A DNA stretch of 48,739 bases from assembly GCA_023227965.1 (NCBI GenBank), contig JALOCA010000025.1:1-48739 (forward strand), in the 5' to 3' direction. Positions within the stretch are counted from its first letter, which is position 1; every line of letters begins with the position of its first letter. The notes below the pieces were generated by a model, which made no database searches, was not told the origin of the DNA, and saw only the letters and a list, made by a program, of their open reading frames with translations. Below, piece after piece: positions 1 to 9,263 of the stretch. The translations under genes were made by a program, and so were the position numbers. The stretch is from Lentimicrobiaceae bacterium (GTDB lineage Bacteria > Bacteroidota > Bacteroidia > Bacteroidales > JALOCA01).

Positions 1-1
1 A

Positions 2-2041
2 CGTGTTGAATACATCCTTCCCGACAACGATGAACCCTTGGTTGCCGTGGAAACAGACAAAGAAGCCACCGATAATACGGTGATGATGTTTTACAAAAAC
101 CCGCAGAAAAAAGAAAAAACACTGGCTGATTACCGTGAAGTGATAATGCAGGACATATATAACAGTATGTTGAATGCCCGGCTTAACGAAATCCTTCAGC
201 AACCCGATGCTCCTTTCGTATATGCCAGCACATCCTATGGAAGCTTTATCGCCCGTACACAAGATGCCTACACCTCGTATGCCATGATGAAAGAAAACCA
301 AATTGAAAAAGGCATTGAAACACTGCTTATTGAAAATGAAAGAGTAAAGAAATTCGGATTCACCGAAACGGAATTTGAACGGCAGAAACAGGAATTGCTT
401 GCCCGTTACGAAAAACAAGCCAAAGAATTTAACAAAACCGAGTCGGCAAATTATACTAACGATTATGTTAATAATTTTCTTTCCCAAACAGCAATTCCCG
501 GTGCTGTTAACCAGTTTGACCTGCTGAAAAAATTACTCCCCGGCATTCAGTTGTCCGAAATCAACAGCCTTCCACGGCAATGGATTACCGATAAAAATTT
601 AGCTATCGTTGTTACGGCTCCCGAAAAAGAAGGTGTAAAGGTTCCGACCCATGAAACGATACTTTCTATCATAAAAAACACAAAGAACAATAAGGAAATC
701 ACTCCTTATATTGACAAATTTAAGGAAGCACCACTGGTAAACGACAACCTGCAAACCTCACCGGTAAGTAAGAAAACAGAAAATTCCGAAAATGGAATCA
801 CAGAAATTAGCCTCAGCAATGGTATCAAAATTATACTGAAACCCACCGATTTTAAAAATGACGAAATCCTTATGAAGGCTTTCAGCCCCGGTGGCAATTC
901 GCTGTATCCCGACAAGGACATCATGTCGGCAAATTCAGCAACTACAATTATAGAACAAAGTGGTGCCGGAAAATTTGATAATGTGGAACTTAAAAAGAAA
1001 CTCAAAGGAAAAGTTGTTGAAATTACACCTTATATAGATGATATTAAAGAAGGATTTAACGGAAGCGCTTCTCCCAAGGACTTTGAAACACTTCTTCAAC
1101 TTACTTATTTGTATTTCAATGCTCCGAGGGAGGACACCTCAGCTATGAAAACATACATCTCAAAAACAAAAAACCAGTTGAAGTTTATCAAATCGAATCC
1201 AATGTATGCTTTCTATGATACTCTTATCCGAACTACAACCCAAAATAATCCGCGTGTAATTGTTATTCCTACAGAAGAACAGCTTTCGCAAATTACCATG
1301 AATAAGGTTTCTCACATTTACCACGACAGGTTTGCAGACGCCAGCGATTTTACCTTCATTTTTGTAGGAAGTTTTAAAAGCGATACGCTGATACCCCTGC
1401 TAGAAAAATACCTGGGAAGCCTGCCTGTAATCAACCGTACCGAAACCTGGAAAAACGTAAGTCCAATATTCCCAGCCGGAGTAACCGATGTAAGCATTCG
1501 TAAAGGCACCGAACCCAAAAGTATGGTAGGAATTGTTTTTTCGGAAAAATTCGACTGGAATCAAAAAAACAGGATGAATCTCGTTATTATCAATGAAATA
1601 TTGCAAATAAAACTCATTGAAGTCATACGAGAAGAGCTCAGTGGGGTGTATTCGCCGCAAACCATGCTTACATTTGATAAATACCCCGAATCTCAATTTT
1701 CACAGATGACAATGTTTGGTTGCTCGCCAAAAAATACCAAAAAACTTAGCAAGGCTGTATTAAAAATTTTTGCCAGAATGCAGAAAAAAGGACCCTCGGA
1801 AACTGACCTCAACAAATCGAAGGAAAAGCTTATACGGGCAAGGGAAACCGACGTTAAAACCAATTCTTTCTGGTTGAACAGAATCGAAACGAGTTATTTT
1901 AACGGTGACGAACTGCAACCTATTGAAAAATATAACGAAATGGTTAATTCCATCACCGTAGGCGATATTCAAAAAGCTACTCAACAGTTCTTCAAAAAGA
2001 ACCATTACGTTAGAGCCGTTTTACTGCCTTTGGAAAAATAA
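2..2041 (+). CDS. M16 family zinc peptidase, C-terminal part (5' end outside the window)
   Basis: The reading frame is open from the first bases of the window, so the true start lies upstream and roughly the last 680 residues are present. The visible part resembles the inactive second half of the two-part M16 (pitrilysin/PqqL-like) peptidases of Bacteroidota: an alpha/beta core, long helical stretches rich in Lys and Glu, and a C-terminal segment with repeated KSKEKLIRARE-type helices. The catalytic HxxEH motif should be in the missing N-terminal part and is not seen. Members of this family are usually exported and degrade peptides in the periplasm. The stop codon is followed after 3 bases by a sugar kinase gene, so the two are probably co-transcribed. 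Confidence 0.85.
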   Translation, partial: RVEYILPDNDEPLVAVETDKEATDNTVMMFYKNPQKKEKTLADYREVIMQDIYNSMLNARLNEILQQPDAPFVYASTSYGSFIARTQDAYTSYAMMKENQIEKGIETLLIENERVKKFGFTETEFERQKQELLARYEKQAKEFNKTESANYTNDYVNNFLSQTAIPGAVNQFDLLKKLLPGIQLSEINSLPRQWITDKNLAIVVTAPEKEGVKVPTHETILSIIKNTKNNKEITPYIDKFKEAPLVNDNLQTSPVSKKTENSENGITEISLSNGIKIILKPTDFKNDEILMKAFSPGGNSLYPDKDIMSANSATTIIEQSGAGKFDNVELKKKLKGKVVEITPYIDDIKEGFNGSASPKDFETLLQLTYLYFNAPREDTSAMKTYISKTKNQLKFIKSNPMYAFYDTLIRTTTQNNPRVIVIPTEEQLSQITMNKVSHIYHDRFADASDFTFIFVGSFKSDTLIPLLEKYLGSLPVINRTETWKNVSPIFPAGVTDVSIRKGTEPKSMVGIVFSEKFDWNQKNRMNLVIINEILQIKLIEVIREELSGVYSPQTMLTFDKYPESQFSQMTMFGCSPKNTKKLSKAVLKIFARMQKKGPSETDLNKSKEKLIRARETDVKTNSFWLNRIETSYFNGDELQPIEKYNEMVNSITVGDIQKATQQFFKKNHYVRAVLLPLEK

Positions 2042-2044
2042 TTT

Positions 2045-2956
2045 ATGCGCCGGATCTTTGCTTTAGGCGAAACGGTACTCGACATTCTTTTCCGCGACGA
2101 TAAGCCTGTATCGGCTACTCCCGGCGGATCAATGCTCAATGTTGCCGTTTCGCTTGGCAGGCTCGGTTTACCCGTTTACCTCATAAGCGAACAGGCTGAG
2201 GACTCAACAGCTGCATTCATCAGTAGGTTTCTCCAAAATTCTTCTGTATCACAACAATTTATTCATAAAATAAAAGGGAAAACGCCTATTGCTCTTGCTT
2301 TTCTCGACTCACAAAATAATGCGGTTTATTCTTTCTATCACGACAATCTACCTTTAAAAGAGTCAACCCCGGCGTCTCTGCCTGATATTCAGCAAACCGA
2401 TTTGTTACTTTTTGGCTCTTTTTATGCATTAAAACCCCAAAACAGGCATATTATCAACCATTGCACCGGAAATTCAAAAACCGGGAAACCGTTTGTAATT
2501 TACGATCCTAATTTCAGAACTGCACATTCCAATTCCTTGCAGGAAGTTTTTTCGGTTATTTGTCAAAATATTGCTTCCGCTGATATTGTAAGGGCATCAG
2601 ACGAGGACCTATTTAATATTTTCCATGAAACCGATACCCTGAAATTGGCAGAAATTATTGCAGAATTAGGTTGTAAACAACTGATTATTACGAGAAACAA
2701 ACAGGGTGTAGATATAATAAACCCTACCTTACAAAAGCATTACCCCGTTCCGGAAATAAAAACAATGAGTACCATCGGAGCAGGAGACGCCTTCAATGCG
2801 GGACTGGCTTATGCTTTATTTACATTAAACCCTCAATTTCATAAAATAATACCAGACGAAAAATTCTGGGATAAAGCTATAAATATTGCTATTAACTTAT
2901 CTTCAGCAGTTTGCTGTTCGTACGAAAATTACATTCCATTCGGACACAAACTTTAA
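2045..2956 (+). CDS. PfkB-family carbohydrate kinase (fructokinase-like)
   Basis: A 303-residue ribokinase/PfkB-fold kinase. It begins with the family opening FALGETVLDILF, carries GGSMLNVAVSLGRLG near residue 30, and has the second PfkB signature GAGDAFNAGLAYA near residue 240, whose Asp is the catalytic base. Length is typical. It should phosphorylate a sugar, most likely fructose, with ATP in the cytoplasm, but the specificity cannot be read from sequence. It follows the M16 peptidase gene by 3 bases. A promoter-like box follows it, so it probably ends its transcription unit. Confidence 0.87.
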   Translation: MRRIFALGETVLDILFRDDKPVSATPGGSMLNVAVSLGRLGLPVYLISEQAEDSTAAFISRFLQNSSVSQQFIHKIKGKTPIALAFLDSQNNAVYSFYHDNLPLKESTPASLPDIQQTDLLLFGSFYALKPQNRHIINHCTGNSKTGKPFVIYDPNFRTAHSNSLQEVFSVICQNIASADIVRASDEDLFNIFHETDTLKLAEIIAELGCKQLIITRNKQGVDIINPTLQKHYPVPEIKTMSTIGAGDAFNAGLAYALFTLNPQFHKIIPDEKFWDKAINIAINLSSAVCCSYENYIPFGHKL

Positions 2957-2978
2957 TCCTATTTTCTTACTATTCTTG

Positions 2979-2986
2979 TATTTTTG
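2979..2986 (+). promoter_or_regulatory. Bacteroidota-type -7 box (TATTTTTG)
   Basis: TATTTTTG matches the TAnnTTTG -7 consensus exactly and lies 48 bases upstream of the ATG at 3034. No good -33 TTTG is visible at the expected distance. It could drive the HhH, TPR and hpd genes as one unit. Confidence 0.4.
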
Positions 2987-2995
2987 TTGGACAAA

Positions 2996-3026
2996 ACAGA
3001 AATTCCTGTACATTTGAATTTTCTGT
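2996..3026 (+). other. Stem-loop in the leader of the HhH gene
   Basis: ACAGAAATTC (2996-3005) pairs with GAATTTTCTGT (3016-3026) with one bulged T, around a 10-base loop, ending 7 bases before the ATG at 3034. There is no T-run after it, so it is not a standard intrinsic terminator. A smaller stem TTTTGT/ACAAAA precedes it. It may affect translation or mRNA stability. Confidence 0.45.
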
Positions 3027-3033
3027 TTCTGTT

Positions 3034-3945
3034 ATGAAATTAAAATGGAAACGATACTTCGATTTTAATAAAACCGAGCGGAACGGCATCCTAATTCTCA
3101 TGTTAATTATCCTGATATTATTATTCTCAGGATATTGGCTACCATTGTTCGCACCATCAGGTTCAGAACTTCTACCGCTAAGTAACGAAATTGCTCCTTT
3201 AGAAAAGCAAGCCGCTGATTCAACTTGGCAGATGCCTAGTTTCAAAAAATACAAAACCACATGGGTAAACCGGCGTGAATCACTAACCCGTGCACGTTTT
3301 GTCCCGTTTCCATTCGATCCGAATAATTTACCTATAGAACAATGGCGAAAAATGGGAATGCCAGAATGGAAAATTAAAATCATAAAAAATTACGAGGCTG
3401 CCGGAGGAAAGTTTTACACAAAAAAAGATTTTAGTAAAATATATTGCATTACCGATGATGAATTTCAGCTTCTTGCACCATATATTGCTATTTCCAAGAA
3501 ACTTGCATCCAATTTTTTACCTGCTGTACACGAAACTTCCGTGCCGGTAATTGTTGATATCAATTCTGCCGATACTACCCAGCTTCAAGTCTTGAAAGGC
3601 ATTGGAACAACATTCGCACGTAGAATCGTCAAATACAGAAACCTGTTGGGAGGTTTTGTAAAAGAAAATCAACTGTTGGAAGTGTATGGTATGGATACTA
3701 TCCGGTATAATCTTTTCAAATCTCAGCTTACTATTGACCCTTCGCATATTCAGCGGATTAATATCAATACAGCCACTATCAAAGAATTAAATAAACATCC
3801 TTATATTGATTATTTTATCGCCCGTTCAATTGTTCAATACCGCGAAAAAAACGGAAAATATACCGATGTAAAAGAAATAATACAAGCAAAATTAATTTTC
3901 GGAAGCTTATACGACAAAATAGCGCCTTATTTAACTGTAAATTAA
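3034..3945 (+). CDS. Membrane-anchored helix-hairpin-helix (ComEA-like) protein
   Basis: A 303-residue protein. The frame stays open upstream to 2911, inside the kinase gene, but the ATG at 3034 is preferred because it gives a normal start (MKLKWKRYFDF) and a clean single membrane segment at about residues 18-40. After a roughly 100-residue linker come tandem helix-hairpin-helix units, including INSADTTQLQVLKGIGTTFA and a second ININTATIKELNKHPYIDYF unit. HhH domains bind DNA non-specifically. In ComEA they bind incoming DNA, but Bacteroidota carry many such proteins of unknown role. The TPR gene follows after 7 bases. Confidence 0.78.
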   Translation: MKLKWKRYFDFNKTERNGILILMLIILILLFSGYWLPLFAPSGSELLPLSNEIAPLEKQAADSTWQMPSFKKYKTTWVNRRESLTRARFVPFPFDPNNLPIEQWRKMGMPEWKIKIIKNYEAAGGKFYTKKDFSKIYCITDDEFQLLAPYIAISKKLASNFLPAVHETSVPVIVDINSADTTQLQVLKGIGTTFARRIVKYRNLLGGFVKENQLLEVYGMDTIRYNLFKSQLTIDPSHIQRININTATIKELNKHPYIDYFIARSIVQYREKNGKYTDVKEIIQAKLIFGSLYDKIAPYLTVN

Positions 3946-3952
3946 TAAATAA

Positions 3953-5338
3953 ATGAAATATTGCATTTTACTTTGTGGATTATTGTTTTGGGGGATTTTT
4001 CTGTCGGCAGGCACATCTGAACGGGAATATTCAGAAAAAGACCTAAAAAAAGCCTCTAACATAAACAAAGCATTAATTTACAACAAACTATCTGAAAAAT
4101 ATCGAGGTATTGACCGTGAAAAATCGCTTGATTTCGCTCAAAAAGCCCTACAATACGCTTCCCGTTTCGGACAATATTCACAGAAAGGAACTGCTTATAA
4201 AAACATAGGGGTGGTGTATTATTTTACAGGAAATATTCCCCTTGCCGAGAAATATTACGAAATTGCCGTAGAAGCATTTCAAAAAGAAGATGATTTGCAG
4301 GGTATTGCCAATTGCTATAATAATATAGGACTTCTTTACCAGGACAGAGCAAGTTATGATACTTCTCTCTTCTATTTTGAAAAAGCCCTGGTATTGTTTC
4401 AGAAAAATAATGATAAACAAAGCATTTCTAAAATATATCTCAATAAGGGGTTAGTATTCAACAGCAAGGGAGATTATAGCCGTGCATTACAATTTTTCAG
4501 ACAGGCATATGCTCTGAGTGTTACGCTTAACGATTTAAGTAGCATGATGAATTCACTAATCAACATAGGTACCGTTTATGAAACCCAGGAAAAACTGGAT
4601 GAAGCCCTTACCTATTACCATAAAGCATTGCATATATCCAATGCAACAGGTGACAAACATACCAAATCAACAATATTTAGCAATATAGGTTTCATTTATT
4701 ATTCCAAAGACGATTATCCACATGCAATTGAAAATCTGTATGCAGCACTTGTAATAAAACAGGAACTTGTTGATAAATCGGGGATGATAACCTGCCTTAA
4801 TATTTTGGGAAACATTTATACGGGAAATAAAAAATATGATAAGGCTAACGAGTTATTTTTCCAGTCGCTAAAACTGAGTGAGGATATTGGAGAAAAGCGT
4901 AGCATTGCCATTGCATTAACATGCATTGGCAGTAATCTTATTAAAATGGAATACTATGCAAAAGCCAACGAATATTTCCACCAAAGCCTTGAAATTGCCA
5001 TTTCTATTGGTGCAAAACCTGAAATCAGGAACAATTACGAGTTAATGGTTATCAGTTATGCTGCCATGAAAGATTTTAATTCCTCCGAAAAATATATCCA
5101 GTTGTATAAAGCCTATACCGATTCGCTCACAGTAAATGAAAATGTATTAGTAAGCCAGAAAAGCGGAACCGAAGAAGCATATTCTGAAAACAGTAAATAT
5201 CGGAATAATAAAGGCTACTGGTTTTTTAATCCTAAAATATACATAGGAGCTACCATTATTTTGCTTATCTTTACCATTGTTTTTCTGCTTTTGCGAAAAA
5301 GGATAAAAGAAAACAAAAAACAGGTTAATCAGAATTAA
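3953..5338 (+). CDS. Exported tetratricopeptide-repeat protein with C-terminal membrane anchor
   Basis: A 461-residue protein with an N-terminal signal peptide (MKYCILLCGLLFWGIFLSAG), eight or so TPR units across about residues 35-390 (for example GIANCYNNIGLLYQDRASYD and its repeats), and one transmembrane helix near residues 430-447 followed by a short Lys-rich tail. In Bacteroidota this layout is usually the sensor half of a histidine kinase or of a LuxR/HTH regulator, with the output domain after the membrane helix. Here the protein stops about 14 residues past it, so it is either a stand-alone scaffold or a shortened sensor. It sits 24 bases upstream of hpdB. Confidence 0.82.
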   Translation: MKYCILLCGLLFWGIFLSAGTSEREYSEKDLKKASNINKALIYNKLSEKYRGIDREKSLDFAQKALQYASRFGQYSQKGTAYKNIGVVYYFTGNIPLAEKYYEIAVEAFQKEDDLQGIANCYNNIGLLYQDRASYDTSLFYFEKALVLFQKNNDKQSISKIYLNKGLVFNSKGDYSRALQFFRQAYALSVTLNDLSSMMNSLINIGTVYETQEKLDEALTYYHKALHISNATGDKHTKSTIFSNIGFIYYSKDDYPHAIENLYAALVIKQELVDKSGMITCLNILGNIYTGNKKYDKANELFFQSLKLSEDIGEKRSIAIALTCIGSNLIKMEYYAKANEYFHQSLEIAISIGAKPEIRNNYELMVISYAAMKDFNSSEKYIQLYKAYTDSLTVNENVLVSQKSGTEEAYSENSKYRNNKGYWFFNPKIYIGATIILLIFTIVFLLLRKRIKENKKQVNQN

Positions 5339-5362
5339 AACATAAATAAATTTCGATACCCC

Positions 5363-8053
5363 ATGCATAGCTCTTCAATAGAGAATACCACAACAATGGA
5401 AACATTAAATTACTATGGAAAAAACATTTCAGAAACCATAGAAGGAAGGGAAGCTAAGCCCAACCCTACTCCCAGAGCAGAACGACTCAGGAGCCTTTAT
5501 CTCGACACTAAATCGTCAGCATCGGTTGAATTTCCGTATTGGTACACTCGGCGCTGGGAAGAACTGGATGGCGAAATACCTGTAATCAGAAGGGCTGAAG
5601 CCCTTAAAAGTGCTTTCAGCCACCTTACTCCCGTTATCTATCCCGAAGAATTATTGGTGATGGGAAAAGCATCCTATCTGCGGGGCTCTTATCCTATGCC
5701 CTGGCTATCAGAAGCCTATTTTATGGCTACTGAAGACAGAATGTACAACGATGCCATGCAGGCAGGTAAAATCAGCGCGGATACGGTTACTACTATGGGC
5801 CAGGGTGGAGGAAATGTTACACAAAGTATGGGCAACGTTCTCTCCATTGCAGGCAAATTCGGACTAAGAAAAGAAGAAATGCCTGTACTGATGAATATTG
5901 CCCGCCGTTGGTATAATAAATCCGTGGACGACATCGGACATAAATATGAACAAATGGTACCTGCTTACAAGGAAAAAGAAGCCATCATGCGTTCGGTAAT
6001 TTGCATGTTCGATTCGGGTTATACCTTGCCACAGGGTCGCGAAGTTATCAATTACTATTACCCGCTCCAGTATGGCATTGACGGTATTATCGCTTATTGC
6101 CACCAACGTGCCGCCGAAATTGCCGGAAAGTACGAAATGGACAGACTCTACTTTTATAAAGCTGCAGCCATTACCCTTGAAGGAATACAAAAATGGATAC
6201 TTAATTACGCCGACGAAGCTCGCTTTCTTGCAGGTTTGGAAAAAGATAAAAAACAACAACTTGAATATGCCGAGATCGCTAATCGTCTGCAATGGATTGC
6301 TTCAAAACCACCCAGGAATTTTACCGACGCACTACAACTTATCTGGACATTTCATATTGCGGTACTTAATGAAGATGCCATTTCCGGACTTTCGCCCGGA
6401 AGATTAGGAAAGGTATTGTACCCGTTTTGGAAAACTGATTTCGATAAAGGGCTAATTTCTCGTGAAGAAACTCTCGAATGGCTCGAATGTATGCGTGTCA
6501 AATTCACCGAAATTGACTGTTTTGCATCCATGGGCGTAGTAGGAGGTGTGCTTTCGGGTAATACTTTCAACAACCTGTGCGTGGGAGGGCTCGATAAAGA
6601 TGGAAAAGAGGCATCTAATGAGCTGGAAATGCTTATTTTGGAATCAGGAATGCGCTGTGATACCCCGCAGCCAACTCTTTCGATGTTATACGACGAAAAA
6701 CTCCCCGAAGAATTCCTGTTGAAAGGAATTGAATGCACCAAGATCGGTACCGGCTACCCTGCCTGGGTAAATAATTCCACCGCAATTGATTTTTTACTGA
6801 ACAACTACGGCGAGGAGGGAATGAAACCAGAAGAAGCCCGCGCATGGTCAATAGGCGGATGCCTCGAAACTTCTCCCGGAAGCTGGATGCCTCTTGACTT
6901 CGCAGGGAAAAAATGGTTAATCCCGGGAGGTTCTGCCCCAGCAACCAGCGTAGGCGTGCATTTTATTTCTCTGCCCAAAATTCTGGAAATAGTAATTTTT
7001 AATGGCACTGACCCCCGTACCGGACAACGTATTTACCCGGAGCACAACCGAAAATTAGATTCTTACGAAGAAATTTGGACTATTTTTCAGGATTATTTCC
7101 GTCGTACTGTTGAAGTTCTTACCTTGACCAACAATATTCAACATGATGCCTGGCGCAAAATTACTCCATCGTTAGTTAACTCGTTGCTAAAACCCGACTG
7201 CCTTTCTTCCGGAAGAGACATTGGAAATCAAGGTGCAAGATACAATCGTACCTTTAATGTGGAAATTACAGGAGGAGTGAACCTGGTAAATTCGTTGGCA
7301 TCCATTAAAAAAAATGTTTTTGACGAAGGACATTTTAGCATCAGCACTTTGCGTGATGCCATAAAAGCAAATTTTGGATACAAATCGGCACTCGAAACCG
7401 GATATTATTCTCTCCTTGAACAGGTAAAAAATGAAAATTTTCAATCCTGGTTAAAAATCCACAAGCTATGCATTGATGCTCCAAAATACGGAAACGATAA
7501 TCCTTATGTTGACGACATCTTTAAAAAATGGACGGAATGGTTCTGCACCATGTGTTCTGATTACAAGTCGCTTTACAACAAGCCATTGTATGCCTGTATG
7601 ATTTCCGTTTCCACCCATGCTCCCATGGGAGCGGTAACCCTTGCCTCACCCGACGGCAGGCTTTGCGGAACAACTTTTGCTGATGGTTCGCTTTCGGCAT
7701 ATCCAGGCAGCGATAAAAAAGGACCGTACGCACTTTTTAGCTCTGCCACCTGCTACGATCACTCGTTAGCCCAAAACTCTCAGTTAAATATGAAGATTCA
7801 CCCCTCTGCCGTGAAAGGGAGAGAGGGCAGCCGGAAATTCCTCGAACTCATCAGGTCGTACCTTCGCAAAGGAGCTTTCCATGTGCAGTTTAACATTGTG
7901 GATTCCCGTATGCTGAAAGCCGCCCAGTTGCATCCCGAACAATACAGAGGGTTAATGGTCAGAGTGGCAGGTTTTACCCAATATTGGGTTGAATTAGGCA
8001 AGCAAATCCAAGATGAGGTTATTGCCCGTACGGAGTACGAAGAACTTTCCTGA
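5363..8053 (+). CDS. hpdB: 4-hydroxyphenylacetate decarboxylase, glycyl radical large subunit
   Basis: An 896-residue glycyl radical enzyme that should decarboxylate 4-hydroxyphenylacetate, from tyrosine fermentation, to p-cresol. The thiyl-radical site is C500 in GGCLETSPGSW with E502 two residues on, and the glycyl radical is G870 in RVAGFTQYWVELGK. Against the Clostridium enzyme as I remember it (C503, E505, H536, E637, G873), every key residue is present at a constant offset of -3: C500, E502, H533, E634, G870. Stretches such as NEDAISGLS and VLSGNTFNNL also match that family. It is followed by the small subunit and activase genes typical only of this subclass. An ATG at 5396 is an alternative start. 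The enzyme needs anaerobic conditions and activation by HpdA. Confidence 0.93.
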   Translation: MHSSSIENTTTMETLNYYGKNISETIEGREAKPNPTPRAERLRSLYLDTKSSASVEFPYWYTRRWEELDGEIPVIRRAEALKSAFSHLTPVIYPEELLVMGKASYLRGSYPMPWLSEAYFMATEDRMYNDAMQAGKISADTVTTMGQGGGNVTQSMGNVLSIAGKFGLRKEEMPVLMNIARRWYNKSVDDIGHKYEQMVPAYKEKEAIMRSVICMFDSGYTLPQGREVINYYYPLQYGIDGIIAYCHQRAAEIAGKYEMDRLYFYKAAAITLEGIQKWILNYADEARFLAGLEKDKKQQLEYAEIANRLQWIASKPPRNFTDALQLIWTFHIAVLNEDAISGLSPGRLGKVLYPFWKTDFDKGLISREETLEWLECMRVKFTEIDCFASMGVVGGVLSGNTFNNLCVGGLDKDGKEASNELEMLILESGMRCDTPQPTLSMLYDEKLPEEFLLKGIECTKIGTGYPAWVNNSTAIDFLLNNYGEEGMKPEEARAWSIGGCLETSPGSWMPLDFAGKKWLIPGGSAPATSVGVHFISLPKILEIVIFNGTDPRTGQRIYPEHNRKLDSYEEIWTIFQDYFRRTVEVLTLTNNIQHDAWRKITPSLVNSLLKPDCLSSGRDIGNQGARYNRTFNVEITGGVNLVNSLASIKKNVFDEGHFSISTLRDAIKANFGYKSALETGYYSLLEQVKNENFQSWLKIHKLCIDAPKYGNDNPYVDDIFKKWTEWFCTMCSDYKSLYNKPLYACMISVSTHAPMGAVTLASPDGRLCGTTFADGSLSAYPGSDKKGPYALFSSATCYDHSLAQNSQLNMKIHPSAVKGREGSRKFLELIRSYLRKGAFHVQFNIVDSRMLKAAQLHPEQYRGLMVRVAGFTQYWVELGKQIQDEVIARTEYEELS

Positions 8054-8091
8054 CACATTTATTATCCAATTTTTTAAACCGTTATTTTACC

Positions 8092-8349
8092 ATGGAAAAT
8101 GCCCATAAAAATTGCAGATTTTACCTTCCCGTTGACGCTTTTAAGGGTTTCTGCAAACGCGATAAAAATCGTATCAATGCTGATGATTCCTGCTGTGAAA
8201 ATTTTGAACGGGCAAAACAATGCCAGAGTTGCGCCTATTTTGACCATTTAGAAGAATTTTCAGGAAAATGTATGCAACGTTTCTTTGCCTATCCCGACAT
8301 GAACGCCCTAACCTGCAGCGATTTTAAATGGCTGACACAAAAAAATTAG
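8092..8349 (+). CDS. hpdC: 4-hydroxyphenylacetate decarboxylase, small Fe-S subunit
   Basis: An 85-residue Cys-rich protein of the same length as known HpdC subunits, which bind two [4Fe-4S] clusters and are needed for the decarboxylase to work. Candidate ligands fit the known spacing: H5 and C8 (HxxC), C21 and C34 or C35 for the first cluster, and C44, C47, C60 and C75 for the second. The extra Cys at 34/35 leaves that ligand ambiguous. It lies 38 bases after hpdB and overlaps the activase gene by 22 bases, which implies coupled translation. This subunit separates the system from other glycyl radical enzymes such as choline or glycerol lyases. Confidence 0.9.
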   Translation: MENAHKNCRFYLPVDAFKGFCKRDKNRINADDSCCENFERAKQCQSCAYFDHLEEFSGKCMQRFFAYPDMNALTCSDFKWLTQKN

Positions 8350-9263
8350 AAGGTACCATCTTCGACATACAGGGATTCTCGGTTCATGACGGTCCGGGAT
8401 GCCGGACACTTATTTTTTTAAAAGGTTGCCCGCTTTCCTGCTCGTGGTGCTGCAACCCTGAGGGCATGAATCCTTTTCCCGAAGTTATGTTCAATGCATC
8501 CAATTGCATTTCTGATTTCAACTGTGTGAAAGCATGCAAATTGCAGGCAATAACATGGGAAAATACACATCCGCTTATCCAACGAAACATTTGCCATGAT
8601 TGTATAATTTTCGATTGCACCACAGCCTGTTATACCGGAGCCTTGCAAAAAGCCGGGTACAAAATTTCACTCGATCAGATTTTACAACAAATCCGTCGCG
8701 ACCGGAATTTCTGGGGCGACAAAGGAGGCATAACCCTGTCGGGAGGGGAACCCTTAGCCCGACCGGAATGGGCAGTAGCAATCTTACAATACTGTTACAA
8801 TGCGATGATTCACACTGCGATAGAAACATGTGGCTGTATTCCGTTTACCCATTACGAAAAAGTCCTCCCCTACCTCGACTGGATTTTTTTCGACCTGAAG
8901 CATATGGATGATGCCCTTCACAGAGAAAAAACAGGGAAAAGCAACCGGCTAATTCTAAAAAATGCCCTTAGGCTTGCAACACAGTTTACCGGAAGATTGA
9001 TTTTTAGAATGCCTGTAATAAAGGGATTTAACGACAATAAAGTCCATATTTTGCAATTAGCAACTTTTATCAGAAAAACCGGAAAAAACGAAATCAATAT
9101 TTTACCCTTACACCATTTAGGAAGGGAAAAATACGCTATGCTCGGAAAAGAGTATCGGGCAAGCCAAATGGAAATACCCACACAGGAGGAAATGGAAAAT
9201 ATCCAGGCTTGGTTCACGGCTGAAGGAATCCGTTGTTATATAGGCAGTAACACACCTTTTTGA
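8328..9263 (+). CDS. hpdA: 4-hydroxyphenylacetate decarboxylase activating enzyme (radical SAM)
   Basis: A 311-residue glycyl radical activase. The radical SAM motif CxxxCxxC is C34, C38, C41 in KGCPLSCSWCC. Between about residues 58 and 110 there are two further Cys clusters (NCISDFNCVKAC and ICHDCIIFDCTTAC), the extra ferredoxin-like sites found in activases of this enzyme class. SGGEPLARPEWA is the SAM-binding GGE motif. It uses SAM and an electron to abstract a hydrogen from G870 of HpdB. The start at 8328 lies inside hpdC. The stop codon TGA (9261-9263) directly abuts the stop of the converging DUF169 gene. Confidence 0.92.
   Translation: MADTKKLEGTIFDIQGFSVHDGPGCRTLIFLKGCPLSCSWCCNPEGMNPFPEVMFNASNCISDFNCVKACKLQAITWENTHPLIQRNICHDCIIFDCTTACYTGALQKAGYKISLDQILQQIRRDRNFWGDKGGITLSGGEPLARPEWAVAILQYCYNAMIHTAIETCGCIPFTHYEKVLPYLDWIFFDLKHMDDALHREKTGKSNRLILKNALRLATQFTGRLIFRMPVIKGFNDNKVHILQLATFIRKTGKNEINILPLHHLGREKYAMLGKEYRASQMEIPTQEEMENIQAWFTAEGIRCYIGSNTPF

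Noticed and set aside
2911..3033. N-terminal extension of the HhH protein starting inside the sugar kinase gene
   Set aside because: It would overlap the kinase gene, has no family match, and the ATG at 3034 gives a normal membrane protein start after a promoter box.
8384..8911. Overlapping open frames on both strands within hpdA
   Set aside because: They are shadows of a strongly conserved radical SAM gene and encode no recognisable protein.
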